The position numbers and the translations under genes are program-made. A model generated the notes under the pieces. It did no database searches, was not told the origin of the DNA, and saw only the letters and a program-made list of their open reading frames with translations. Positions 43,342 through 52,304 of a DNA stretch of 64,000 nt are shown piece after piece; positions within the stretch are counted from its first letter, which is position 1, and every line of letters begins with the position of its first letter. Origin of the DNA: Paenibacillus phytorum (GTDB lineage: Bacteria > Bacillota > Bacilli > Paenibacillales > NBRC-103111); the NCBI RefSeq assembly GCF_013141715.1, contig NZ_WHOA01000127.1:1-64000 (forward strand). Direction: 5' to 3'.

Positions 43342-44244
43342 CTACATCTTCATATTGGAAAGTGCTTTCTGCGAGAAAAAATACAGGATCACGCAAGGCA
43401 GCATATAGAACGTAGCCAGTGCCATTACCAAACCGTAGCTGGCAGAAGACGTCTCATTGAACAACGACTTGATAATAATCGACAGCGTATTAATTTTGTC
43501 GTCAAATATAAACACCGAAACCATCACATACTCTCCCCATCCGCTCAAGAAAGCGAAAAGCGAAATGGCTGCCACACCTGGCCAGATTTTGGGCAAGAAG
43601 ACGGTATAGAATATCTTGAACTTTCCGCATCCGTCCGTTTGCGCCGCCCAAGTCAGTTCCTTGGGAACTTCGTCAAAAAAACCTTTGATGATCCAGGTGG
43701 ACATCGGGATACCGCCCAATATTTTCAGAGCCATGATGCCCGTCAAGGTGTTCAGCAGTCCCGTTGTATTCAGAATATAAAACGCCGCAATCAACCCCGT
43801 GATCGCTGGGAAGGCGTGAGTAAGAATCGTAGATTGCAGCAAAATGGATCTTCCTGGAAACTTGGTTTGTGAAATTGCATAACCGGCCATAAGTGAAAAT
43901 GCGACCTCGAACACAGCCGTTCCGACCGCGATAAACAAAGTATTCAGAAATACTACCCAAACATTTGGATAAACATAACCGTTAATATTCAACTCGGACC
44001 ATAGAAAACTCCAATGACTCAGTGTAAATTTGGTTGGTATCAGACCCGAATCGCTGAACGACACCAGCACCATCCAGACATAAATCGCAAGCAGCGGCAG
44101 CGATCCGGCCGTCATGACGGCAATCGCCAATCCGTTCGGAAGTGCCTGAAGCCATCTGCGCCGACGGTTGAGCAAGCTGTCATGCTGATTCTTCTGATCA
44201 CCACCAACAGCGCCTGTGCCTTGCAAGGGAATAGGATTCTTCAA
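43342..44244 (-). CDS. Carbohydrate ABC transporter permease (MalG type)
   Basis: 300 residues from a TTG start with GGAAGGAA just upstream. Six membrane segments after a cytoplasmic, Gln/Arg-rich N-terminus of about 35 residues. EAA loop WAAQTDGCGKFKIFYTVFLPKIWPG, in which the usual Ala-Ala-x-x-Asp-Gly is kept. It starts one base after the stop of the partner permease and is therefore translationally coupled. Part of the GntR-controlled sugar importer. Confidence 0.92.
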   Translation of the reverse strand: MKNPIPLQGTGAVGGDQKNQHDSLLNRRRRWLQALPNGLAIAVMTAGSLPLLAIYVWMVLVSFSDSGLIPTKFTLSHWSFLWSELNINGYVYPNVWVVFLNTLFIAVGTAVFEVAFSLMAGYAISQTKFPGRSILLQSTILTHAFPAITGLIAAFYILNTTGLLNTLTGIMALKILGGIPMSTWIIKGFFDEVPKELTWAAQTDGCGKFKIFYTVFLPKIWPGVAAISLFAFLSGWGEYVMVSVFIFDDKINTLSIIIKSLFNETSSASYGLVMALATFYMLPCVILYFFSQKALSNMKM

Positions 44245-44245
44245 A

Positions 44246-45217
44246 TTATTCCTTCCTTTCCGGCTCCTGGGGTGACGATTGAACCGATTTCATCATTTTC
44301 TTGAAACCAAATACCCGGTATGAAATGAACATGGCCACCACAACAATCGGTAGAATGAACAGCGATATAGCCGATCCGTATCCAAAATTGAGTGTGTAGA
44401 ATGCCGTATGAAAAGCATACAGCGCCCAGGTTTCCGAACGGTGCATCGGACCGCCATCGGTCAAAAGAAGAATGGATTCATAGCTGGTAAACATGGAAAG
44501 GCCCTGCCAAATAAGAAGAAACGTCAATGGCCATTTCAGAAACGGGAGCATCAACTTGCGCAGGATGACCCATTCCGATGCGCCATCCACTTTTGCCACA
44601 TAAAAATACGACTTCTCGATTGACTGTATGGCCGAAGAAAATACGATCATCGACAATGAAGAACCCATAATACCGGAAACCGCAATGTTAATCATCAGCG
44701 GATAGCGATCCAGCCAGTTGACCGGCTCCCAGCCATACAACGCATGCATGATCTGATTGAGGATTCCGTAAGAACCCGAACTGAAAATCCATGTCCACAA
44801 GAGCGCCTCGACGACGCCAGGAGAAACACGCGGCAGCAGCCAGATCATTCGGAACAATGCGCCTATGCGCTTCGAGCGGATATAGTAAGTAGTGGAGAGG
44901 GCTATGGTCAGCCCCCACACCATCTTGATCAGCATCGTTACACAAACGAACAGCACCGTGTTCCATATAATTAGGCCAATCGCCGGGTCAATCAAAGCTC
45001 TTTTAAAATTATCCAGTCCGTTGAAATTCCATTGCAGCGCGGAGTCCATCGACGTGAATGAGATCAGGATGACGATGACAGCTGTAATGACGAACAGGAC
45101 ATATTGATTCAGCATAAATGGCAACAGCATGATGCCGGGTGCAAGTTGTTCTCGAATTTTGCTCCATAATGGACGTTTCAGTGCCGCTGGATCTTTATGC
45201 AGTTCAGCATTCATCAT
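44246..45217 (-). CDS. Carbohydrate ABC transporter permease (MalF type)
   Basis: 323 residues from ATG 45217, chosen because GGAGG lies eleven bases upstream; the ATG at 45235 overlaps that site. Six membrane segments. The EAA loop is FYVAKVDGASEWVILRKLMLPFLKWP. It pairs with the MalG-type permease and receives sugar from the binding protein encoded 34 bp upstream. Confidence 0.92.
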   Translation of the reverse strand: MMNAELHKDPAALKRPLWSKIREQLAPGIMLLPFMLNQYVLFVITAVIVILISFTSMDSALQWNFNGLDNFKRALIDPAIGLIIWNTVLFVCVTMLIKMVWGLTIALSTTYYIRSKRIGALFRMIWLLPRVSPGVVEALLWTWIFSSGSYGILNQIMHALYGWEPVNWLDRYPLMINIAVSGIMGSSLSMIVFSSAIQSIEKSYFYVAKVDGASEWVILRKLMLPFLKWPLTFLLIWQGLSMFTSYESILLLTDGGPMHRSETWALYAFHTAFYTLNFGYGSAISLFILPIVVVAMFISYRVFGFKKMMKSVQSSPQEPERKE

Positions 45218-45251
45218 TGGGACAGATACCTCCATTCACAACGTTCTCGCA

Positions 45252-46709
45252 TTATTTCTCAATCACTTCGCCTAAATCGATCTTCATCTGTTTGCCCATC
45301 CAATCCACGGCCTGATCGGGTGTCATACTGCCACTTACAACGTTCTGTGTAGCATCTTTTATAATTTTCTCGAACTTCGGCTCATTCGGATCATTCGGCA
45401 TAAATTTCGAATATTGGGTCAAGTAGCCGACAAGGTTCAGCCATGGGTTATTTTTGACCGTTTCGTACTGCTGGCCTTCCTTCGTAAACGGTATATGGGA
45501 GCTTTGAACGGCATGTTCAGCTTGCAGCTTAGGCGCGCTGACTTCAATCAGAAGTCGCTTCGCTAGATCGGGATATTTAGTTCCCTTGGAAACTACATAA
45601 ACCCACGGATTAGATACCGTCACCGGCTTCTGACCTTTCGCTACTGGAGGCATCACCATGACACCGATATTGTTCATCACATATTCAGAAGTAACGTTGC
45701 CTGTGACTTTGTGCATGCCGCGTGTCCGCCATTTCGCCTCATCCCATACGCCTGCTTGCAGGAACAATCCTTCATCATTGATTATAGTTTTGAGGTAATC
45801 ATCTTTGTTTGCAGTAACAAATCCGTTGGGAATGATGCCTTGCGACACAGCATTTTTCAAATACTCGAACGTTGTCTTCAAGTGTGCTTTGTCCAGTACA
45901 TATTTGCCCTGACTTGCGTCGTATACTTCAGTTCCGTTATCAAAGAAGATTACCGGCAAATCTGTGCCGCCACTAGTCATCATCAATCCGGAATTGACGA
46001 CCTTACTGTCCACTGCTTTTTTGGCCAGATCGGTCATATCCGCCAGTGTAAATTCTCCATTTTCTGCTTTCTTCGGGAGGTCTGCAATTTGCTGATCCGT
46101 CCAGCCCAATTTCTTCAGCACGTTTTTGTTAAAAAAGATCGGACGAGCTTCGGTGTCCTGAATGACGCCCCAAACTTGCTTATTCCAAGTAACGGCATTC
46201 CAATAGCCAGCCATCTGGTTCTGAAATACCGGTTCTTTCTCGATTCCGGTCAGTGGCAACAAATAATCGCCTTTGGCCATCCAGCCGATATTGGCATTTC
46301 CCGTTGCGTAAATATCGCTGGCATTGCCTGACTTGGATGCAAATATAAACTGCTGTTGGAATTCCTCACCGTTCGCCTGTTTAACAATCGCTTCAACCTG
46401 CACGCGCTGCTTGGAATTTTCTTTCTCCAGTTTTTCATTCAGACTTTTCGCCGCTTCAACAAAGTTATTTGCTCTTGCAGGAGCTGACGCATCGGGAGTC
46501 ATCACTTTAATGTTTATTGTTTCGATATTTCCATTTCCCGCATCTACGACATTCTTCTTGACTCCGCCCTTATCCATGTCAGACGCCGCGTTCGCGTTTT
46601 CCGTATTACCGACTTTCGAAGCCGCCGTATTCGCACTTTCAGTTTTTGCACAGCCTGACAGCACTACCGTCAATGCCATCATAGCCATCATAATTTTTTG
46701 TTTTTTCAT
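45252..46709 (-). CDS. Extracellular sugar-binding lipoprotein
   Basis: 485 residues. Signal peptide MKKQKIMMAMMALTVV with lipobox LSGC, so lipid-anchored. It is the first gene of the importer operon and a close paralogue of the protein at 33.6-35.0 kb; the main difference is a longer Asn/Ala/Lys-rich linker after the lipid-modified Cys. Tests of ligand are not possible from sequence, but the GH38 enzyme in the locus suggests a mannose-containing glycan. Confidence 0.92.
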   Translation of the reverse strand: MKKQKIMMAMMALTVVLSGCAKTESANTAASKVGNTENANAASDMDKGGVKKNVVDAGNGNIETINIKVMTPDASAPARANNFVEAAKSLNEKLEKENSKQRVQVEAIVKQANGEEFQQQFIFASKSGNASDIYATGNANIGWMAKGDYLLPLTGIEKEPVFQNQMAGYWNAVTWNKQVWGVIQDTEARPIFFNKNVLKKLGWTDQQIADLPKKAENGEFTLADMTDLAKKAVDSKVVNSGLMMTSGGTDLPVIFFDNGTEVYDASQGKYVLDKAHLKTTFEYLKNAVSQGIIPNGFVTANKDDYLKTIINDEGLFLQAGVWDEAKWRTRGMHKVTGNVTSEYVMNNIGVMVMPPVAKGQKPVTVSNPWVYVVSKGTKYPDLAKRLLIEVSAPKLQAEHAVQSSHIPFTKEGQQYETVKNNPWLNLVGYLTQYSKFMPNDPNEPKFEKIIKDATQNVVSGSMTPDQAVDWMGKQMKIDLGEVIEK

Positions 46710-46787
46710 GGGAATCGATCACCTCATTATTTTTATGAAAAGAAATGAACCCGTTGGCTTCAATTAGCTTCTTTGAGCTAATTGAAC

Positions 46788-47498
46788 TTATTTGACTCGA
46801 TGGATGAAAAAACGGATCGCATCATTTCTCATGACATCGTAAGAAATGAAGATGGGCGTCGCCTTGGCGTCATAGTGCAACTGCTTGAATTTTAGCAGCG
46901 GAGTATTGGCATCCTTAAGTCTGTAAGGCAATTGCTCCTCCTGCCTGACGGCAAGCACTTCGGTAATTGCCTCGGTGATATCGATGCGATACTTCGTCTT
47001 CAGACAATTCAACAGTGAACCTTTCTCATACTTCACCGGAAAATCTTCTCCAACTATGCTCTGCGGCAATATGTTCTGGCTATAAATAAACGGTTCCCCG
47101 TCCGCTGTACGGATCCGTTCGACAATAAACACAGGGTCATTCGCCTGAATTTTCAACATATCTGCTTCTTCCCTGCTCGGTATCCGCTTGTAAAAAAAGA
47201 CTTCCATTTCCCCCTCGATCAGTCCCGACTGCCGAATCAGCTCCGTTACGCTGGTAAGCCGGTTCAACGAACTTTCCATCTGCGGCAAAGACTGCCTGAC
47301 ATAATGCCCAGACCCCTTGATGCTGTAAACTTTCCCGCTTTGCGTCAGATGCTTCAGCGCTTTGCGGACGGTTTCCCGACTGACCTGATAGGTGTCTGAC
47401 AAATCTTTCTCACAAGGGAGCTTTGTGTTGTCCGAGTACCCGTTCTCTGAAATTTGTCTAGATATCATTACGCTGATTTCCAAGAATTTGTTTTTCAT
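46788..47498 (-). CDS. GntR-family regulator with UTRA domain
   Basis: 236 residues. The N-terminal winged helix (about 8-68) has KLPCEKDLSDTYQVSRETVRKALKHLTQSGKVYSIKGSGHYV. The C-terminal UTRA ligand domain (about 85-232) has VERIRTADGEPFIYSQNILP. This HutC/TreR subgroup is a repressor released by a sugar phosphate. It lies at the head of the mannoside locus, upstream of the binding protein, and should control both that operon and the duplicated sugar-binding gene, given the matching upstream sites. Confidence 0.9.
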   Translation of the reverse strand: MKNKFLEISVMISRQISENGYSDNTKLPCEKDLSDTYQVSRETVRKALKHLTQSGKVYSIKGSGHYVRQSLPQMESSLNRLTSVTELIRQSGLIEGEMEVFFYKRIPSREEADMLKIQANDPVFIVERIRTADGEPFIYSQNILPQSIVGEDFPVKYEKGSLLNCLKTKYRIDITEAITEVLAVRQEEQLPYRLKDANTPLLKFKQLHYDAKATPIFISYDVMRNDAIRFFIHRVK

Positions 47499-47631
47499 TT
47501 AGATCCTCATATCTCCCCCCTTGATAGACCGGCATCGGCCTACCGTTGTCTTGATTTCATTGTAAACAAGCAGTGTTAACCCTTGATCAATTACATGTTA
47601 ATTTTCAGTAGATACTACCGCCATTTCCGTC

Positions 47632-47664
47632 AATTTGTCTGGATCACTTTAAAAGTTGTCTAGA
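47632..47664 (-). promoter_or_regulatory. Direct-repeat candidate operator of GntR gene
   Basis: AATTTGTCTGGA (47632-47643) and AAGTTGTCTAGA (47653-47664) are direct repeats 21 bp, two helical turns, apart, with a third partial copy (GAGACAACTT, inverted) at about 47680-47689. They lie about 135-165 bp before the GntR start. The arrangement is conserved upstream of the duplicate sugar-binding gene. Confidence 0.5.
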
Positions 47665-47723
47665 TTAGGTATGATGAGAGAGACAACTTCCAATCAGAAA
47701 TTTCCTGTTAATTAATAAAAAGA

Positions 47724-47757
47724 AAGATGACTGGAATCCGTTGATCCCGGTCATCTT
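47724..47757 (-). terminator. Terminator hairpin AAGATGACYGG
   Basis: AAGATGACTGG (47724-47734) pairs with CCGGTCATCTT (47747-47757) with one G-T pair; on the minus strand TCTTTTTATTAATT follows. It separates the truncated permease region from the GntR promoter. The rest of the gap 47499-48301 holds repeats and one more hairpin, no gene. Confidence 0.7.
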
Positions 47758-48030
47758 CCTAATGGATGCATCCAAACCACAAGCATAGTCAATCAATACT
47801 TACATTATTAAAAACTTTTTCTATTGCAATAAAAGTGCTGGACTGGTGCAACAAACGATATGGATTAATGGCGGGTTTTAAAGAAGCAACTGGAACATTC
47901 CCTCTTCTATAAGCTTCTTCCAGCTTCTTTTCAGAATAACCAGCCAGTTTAAAACTTTATTTCTATCAGACACCGATCAGTTTAATAATCAATTTGTTCT
48001 GTTTTTTCATTTTCAATTCATATTGCATAC

Positions 48031-48075
48031 TTTATTTTGATTTTCTTGTCGTCCGTATATTTTGTAGGGATATTT
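48031..48075. repeat. Repeat related to 33424-33475
   Basis: TTTTGATTTTCTTGTCG followed after the same spacing by TTTTGTAGGGATATT reproduces the layout of the two-unit repeat at 33.4 kb with changes in the first unit. A member of the dispersed TTTxTTGTC family. Confidence 0.5.
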
Positions 48076-48112
48076 CAACCAATTTTGTCTAAAAATGAGG
48101 TTCTGCAAACAG

Positions 48113-48164
48113 AAAAAGGAACTACCTATGCCATGAAAGCGGCAAACGGATAGTTCCCTTTTTT
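48113..48164. terminator. Bidirectional terminator hairpin
   Basis: AAAAAGGAACTA (48113-48124) pairs with TAGTTCCCTTTTTT (48151-48164), with an inner GCC/GGC pair. It lies about 140 bases beyond the permease stop and probably ended that operon. Confidence 0.75.
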
Positions 48165-48301
48165 GCGTTTGTTGAAAGTCGCATTTTCCCAATGTGCAAA
48201 TGTTTTTTCTGTCAATTTCATGGTTTCCAGCTGTAAATTGAGTTGTTCTTAGTCCACGGTACGTGAAGCAGCTTCCGCTGCTTCTTAAATATGTATCTCT
48301 C

Positions 48302-48991
48302 TTATTCTTTAACTGAACCAAGCATAATACCATGAATGAAATATTTCTGTAGAAATGGATATAAAATGAGAATGGGCAGCATCGAAATGAAAATTTTTGC
48401 AGCATTCATCGTTTTAGCTGAGACATTTTGCAATTTCACCAGCTGCTCTACGGTCAGTTTACTTGGGTCAATCTTGACGATCAGCTGTTGAATATAGGTC
48501 TGTAACGGGTAATGCTCGACCTTATTCATATAAATTAATCCGTCAAAAAAAGCATTCCAATGACCGACAATACTAAACAATGTGATAACCGCTACCGTAG
48601 AAACAGCTATAGGCAAGAAGATTCTAATCATCATATACCAAGGTCCGGCGCCGTCCATCATCGCTGCTTCTTCCATTTCCTTCGGTATATTGCGGAAATA
48701 ATTCATAAGCAGCATGACGTTGAAGATCGGGACAGCCGAAGGCAGGACCAGCGCCCAAATGCTATCCATCAGCCCTAAGTTTTTCACTGTAAAATACATC
48801 GGAATCATCGAGGGCGAAAAAAGCATATTAAAAAGCAAAAAATACATAACGACATTCCTGAGCGGAAGCTGCTTGGTGGTTCTCGACATCGGGAATGCAA
48901 GAAGCAGCGTCACTAAAAAATTCAATGAACTCCCGAGAATAACCCTCAAGATACTCAATGGCACATTATTTCTTACACTTCCAAAAAACAA
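48302..48991 (-). pseudogene. LplC/YtcP-type ABC permease, 5'-truncated
   Basis: About 229 residues of the C-terminal three quarters of a MalG-type permease remain. It starts abruptly at FGSVRNNVPLSILRVILGSSLNF, inside what is normally the region before the second membrane helix; the first helix and about 60-70 residues are missing. The EAA loop EEAAMMDGAGPWYMMIRIFLPIA is intact and the C-terminus MLGSVKE is normal. An in-frame stop lies at once upstream (48995-48997) and no start with a ribosome site is seen. It abuts a truncated kinase facing the other way, making a second deletion scar. Confidence 0.85.
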
Positions 48992-49007
48992 ATTTTACAT
49001 AAGATAA

Positions 49008-49922
49008 ATTACATTTTCACCTTTACTCATGATTGGCGCTAGTATAGTTGCCATATTGCTCATCCTAACCCCCCTAATTAACAATATAACCAAACCAATT
49101 TTAAAACTCACACGTGCAATGAAACAAGTGTCCGCAGGAAACTTGAATATGAATATAACGATTCAAAGTAAAGATGAGCTTGAGGTACTAGGTCTTGGCT
49201 TTAACAGAATGCTTGAAGATTTACGGGGGCATATTCAGGAATCCTTGGAGAATGAGAAGATCAAACAGCAGCTTGAAATCGATCTATTGCTTTCACAAAT
49301 TAATCCGCACTTTATCTATAACACGCTAAATACGGTCATTTACTTAGCAAGAAAACAGCGACACCAAGATATTACGGAGATGATGACAGCGTTTATTCAT
49401 ATTTTGCAAGATGCTGTACGAATCGGGAATAACGAAGTGTTCTCATCCGTCGAGAAAGAAGTCGGTATTATTCAAGATTATACAAAAATACAAAAGTATC
49501 GATATCGTGATCAATTTGAATTGTACTTGTACATCTCTGATAACGTATCTACCATTGATATGCCAAAAAATATCCTACAGCCTATTATTGAGAATGCCTT
49601 ATTCCACGGTATACTCCCTAAAGAAACGAAGGGTATGATTACCTTATCTATCCACCTCGAGAATGATCGACTAGTAGTAAATATAAGCGATGACGGTGTA
49701 GGAATGACAACGGAAGCTATAGAGTCTATGGATAGTAATGGCAATGCTGCCTATTCCTCCGAAGGACGCATAAGAAATATTGGGTTAACCAATGTAAAGA
49801 AACGCTTAGAATTACTGTTCGGAAGTGAATATTTTCTGGCTATTGATAGTATCCCACAAGAAGGTACTTCGTTAACTATCCATATCCCAACTAAAAATAG
49901 GTCTGGTACCATGCTAATTTAA
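49008..49922 (+). pseudogene. YesM-type sensor histidine kinase, 5'-truncated
   Basis: About 300 C-terminal residues of a YesM-type kinase. The frame opens within the second membrane helix (GASIVAILLILTPLIN), then HAMP (TKPILKLTRAMKQVSAGNLNM), His_kinase domain LLSQINPHFIYNTLNTVIYLARK with its His, and HATPase with LIENALFHG and NIGLTNVKKRLELLFG. TM1 and the whole extracytoplasmic sensor are missing; an in-frame TAA stands at 49005. ATG 49029 could give a shortened protein, but there is no good ribosome site. The cognate YesN and the N-terminus were presumably lost with the permease's 5' end. Confidence 0.85.
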
Positions 49923-50048
49923 CAAAAAAAAGTCATGGTACAAATTGATTACTGCAGTACTATTCATAACCGCAGTAAATGTGTATGTATAATAGTTCCT
50001 TCCACTCCACATTATAAGAGTACACCAAATAAAGGAGTGATTATTTCC

Positions 50049-50258
50049 ATGGCAAACAATAACACATTAGTTGTTCCTCAAGCAAAAGCGGCTTTAAATC
50101 AAATGAAATTTGAAGTAGCTCAACAATTAGGAATACCTCTACAACCAGATGGTTACAATGGAAATCTCGCTACACGCGATGCAGGCTCTATCGGTGGCGG
50201 TATTACGAAAAGATTGGTACAAATGGCTGAACAACAACTACAAGGCTTTCAACGTTAA
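50049..50258 (+). CDS. Alpha/beta-type small acid-soluble spore protein
   Basis: 69 residues from ATG 50049 (MANNNTLVVPQAKAAL) with AAAGGAG upstream. The family signatures are present: the germination protease site KFEVAQQLGI, then YNGNLATRDAGSIGGGITKRLVQMAEQQL. These proteins coat DNA in the dormant spore, protect it from UV and heat, and are degraded by GPR on germination. It is the clearest sign that the organism forms endospores. Expected to be expressed under sigma G in the forespore. Confidence 0.95.
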   Translation: MANNNTLVVPQAKAALNQMKFEVAQQLGIPLQPDGYNGNLATRDAGSIGGGITKRLVQMAEQQLQGFQR

Positions 50259-50281
50259 TTCTTTGATGTAGGATCAAGTGC

Positions 50282-50330
50282 AAAAAGACTCCAATCACCT
50301 TTCCTCCTTCTGGTGAATGAAGTCTTTTTT
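50282..50330. terminator. Bidirectional terminator between SASP and synthase genes
   Basis: AAAAAGACT...TCACC at 50282-50299 pairs with GGTGA...AGTCTTTTTT at 50312-50330. It ends the SASP gene and also faces the convergent synthase gene. Confidence 0.75.
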
Positions 50331-50353
50331 ACGTTTACATATGGACAATTATG

Positions 50354-51178
50354 TTATCCAGTTACACGACTCACAATTTTTAGAACTGCATCTCTCGTTA
50401 ATTTGTTTCCACCAACAGAGATGAGGTTTACCGTAGCATGAGCTAGCGCTAATGGTATCTTGCAAAATTTCAACGCCGGACCTTCCTTCAGGTCTGCGAC
50501 ATATGAGTCGGCTAGTTGTAAATTGCGACGTGTGTACTTTTGCATCTCCTTGAATCCCCAACCGTCAGGAAAGAAGTCAACGCCACGTTTAAGATCCTCC
50601 ACTCTATTTCGGAGGATATTTACAGACTGAAGTCCTCTTCCGAAGGCAATCGCCTTCGTTAGATCCGATTGCGTCCCATCATGCCACAACCATAGTTCTG
50701 ATAGCATTTCTCCAACCATACCAGCCACGCTATAGGTATAGCGGTCCAGATCCTCTTCCGTATGAATATTCCACCCGTTCTGAACCCATTCGGCCATTTG
50801 TAACGACATCTTTGCGATGTAATGATATACGATTGAAGCTCCAGAGGGTGGACAAAGAAGCGCCCACTCATCGAGTTGCATTGTAACAGCAGGTAATTCT
50901 GCCCCATAAGGTGATAGTAATTTTTGTGTAGCTTCGATAATATGTGGGGATTGGAATGCCTCGTGTATCCCGAGCAATAACTCCACTTTCAATTGGTCTG
51001 TGAGTTCATCATGATCCTCGATCTCATCTATAGCTCGCATACACAGATAGGCAGATGTTACAGCCTCCCTCAATCCTAAATCCAAGTTACTTATCGGAAT
51101 ATAAAAAGTGCGGCTCGTTTTCTTCAACATGGTCATTGCATCATTCAGGACGACGTTAGTGATGGATGCTCCCTCCAA
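50354..51178 (-). CDS. Squalene/phytoene synthase family protein
   Basis: 274 residues of the all-helical trans-isoprenyl head-to-head synthase fold. SRTFYIPI near residue 22, first Asp motif RAIDEIEDHDE (about 49-58), and second motif region VNILRNRVEDLKRGVDFFP (about 185-203). In the second motif the first Asp of DxxED is Asn, which could weaken metal-diphosphate binding. Expected substrates are two farnesyl or geranylgeranyl diphosphates, or a phosphatase-like use as in YisP-like proteins. TTG 51178 has no good ribosome site; the family similarity starts near VLNDAM (residue 11), so the true start may be further in. Confidence 0.82.
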   Translation of the reverse strand: MEGASITNVVLNDAMTMLKKTSRTFYIPISNLDLGLREAVTSAYLCMRAIDEIEDHDELTDQLKVELLLGIHEAFQSPHIIEATQKLLSPYGAELPAVTMQLDEWALLCPPSGASIVYHYIAKMSLQMAEWVQNGWNIHTEEDLDRYTYSVAGMVGEMLSELWLWHDGTQSDLTKAIAFGRGLQSVNILRNRVEDLKRGVDFFPDGWGFKEMQKYTRRNLQLADSYVADLKEGPALKFCKIPLALAHATVNLISVGGNKLTRDAVLKIVSRVTG

Positions 51179-51488
51179 GTATTAGATTATCTTTTAACTT
51201 ACTCATAGATTTATATCATGATAACATACATTGATATTGTCAATCCAAATATTATAACCATTATTCTATTAAGCTGCCCGGGAGCGGAGCTAAACTCTCT
51301 GTATGGGCGTCCAGACGACCGGATGCTACATAACACATATCTATTGTCGGAAGCAGCTAAACGACGGGTGTCTCTGCAGTGGGTGGTTAAAAGGTTCACT
51401 CTTGCAAGTTAGATAGGCATATGACAAGCCGGCACTCAAATAGTGTAATACAGGAATGTGATGCCATCTCAAAAGGGAGCTGTGGAAC
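51179..51488. other. 310-bp gap without recognised gene
   Basis: This divergent intergenic region holds the promoters of the synthase (minus) and DUF2935 (plus) genes. Its left half is AT-rich with short inverted repeats around TTGATATTGTCAA (51231-51243). A 64-codon open frame on the plus strand has no family features. I see no RNA gene or repeat shared with the rest of the window. Confidence 0.5.
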
Positions 51489-52304
51489 ATGACGACTATG
51501 GGCTTTGAGGACGGCGCGCTCTTTGAGCTCCGATTTTGGCTGCCGGTTTTGGGTGATCATGCAAGGTTTATCAGGTATGGGCTGGCTCCAGGAGAGGATG
51601 TGGAAATATCCAGAGCGGAGCAGTTCATTCAAGCCTTTGATAAGTTCTCGGATTCAGCGAAGGTGAACCTGGAACGCGGGAGCATCGCTGCCTTGCTTCA
51701 AGCTGTCAATCCTTGGACCTCACAATTGCGTGCCTATAAACTTCATCTGCTGCAACGGTCGCTAACGGGGAATATCGTCATCCACTTGTACCCGACGTTT
51801 TTAAATCATATGGTCGATGAGCTCGAGGAAGGGATGCGCGTATTTGCGGTACTGACAAGCGGCCAACTGCCTCCAGCAGGACCGGCTATTCACCAGCATT
51901 TAGTATGGCTTCTAGATGCAGTCGGCCACTGTGACATCTTGTCAGGCCAATTTGATCTGGTAGAGAAGAACTGGAAAAACAAGAGCGGGGAATTTGAACG
52001 CTATTTTCAGACCTATTATCTCAAAGCGATCGAGCTTGCGGGTTATATGCGTACTGCATTGCCGGATTTCCCTGCTTTGCGTCGGTTTAATCAAGAAGCA
52101 AATACCGTTATGCTCCTCTTCATGAAATTTCTGTCCGAGGTGCAGGAGCTTACGGCCGGAAAAGAATTGCTGAGCACGTTATCAGAGTTAATCCCCGATC
52201 ATATGTACCGGGAAGAGTGCTATTATTTGTATAAACTCTCTCAAGCTGCTGCAGGCGTGCCCTGCCCTGATTGCGATCCTGCCAAACCTAGAGCCGGGAA
52301 CTAG
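51489..52304 (+). CDS. DUF2935 family protein
   Basis: A 271-residue helical protein without membrane segments, from ATG 51489 with AAGGGAG upstream. Two related four-helix halves: FELRFWLPVLGDHARFIRYGLAPGE (about 12-36) in the first, and PAIHQHLVWLLDAVGHCDILSGQFD (about 128-152) in the second. The conserved Glu/His positions (E13, H24; H133/H142) hint at a metal site. DUF2935 proteins are found in Bacillales and Clostridia and their role is not established. The 3' end overlaps the convergent GerAB-like gene by 17 bp. A CPDCDP motif closes the protein. Confidence 0.85.
   Translation: MTTMGFEDGALFELRFWLPVLGDHARFIRYGLAPGEDVEISRAEQFIQAFDKFSDSAKVNLERGSIAALLQAVNPWTSQLRAYKLHLLQRSLTGNIVIHLYPTFLNHMVDELEEGMRVFAVLTSGQLPPAGPAIHQHLVWLLDAVGHCDILSGQFDLVEKNWKNKSGEFERYFQTYYLKAIELAGYMRTALPDFPALRRFNQEANTVMLLFMKFLSEVQELTAGKELLSTLSELIPDHMYREECYYLYKLSQAAAGVPCPDCDPAKPRAGN

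Noticed and set aside
43276..43872. 198-codon plus-strand frame over the permease
   Set aside because: Antisense shadow of a well-supported ABC permease, with low-complexity basic composition.
51218..51412. 64-codon plus-strand frame in the synthase-DUF2935 gap
   Set aside because: No ribosome site and no recognisable protein features.
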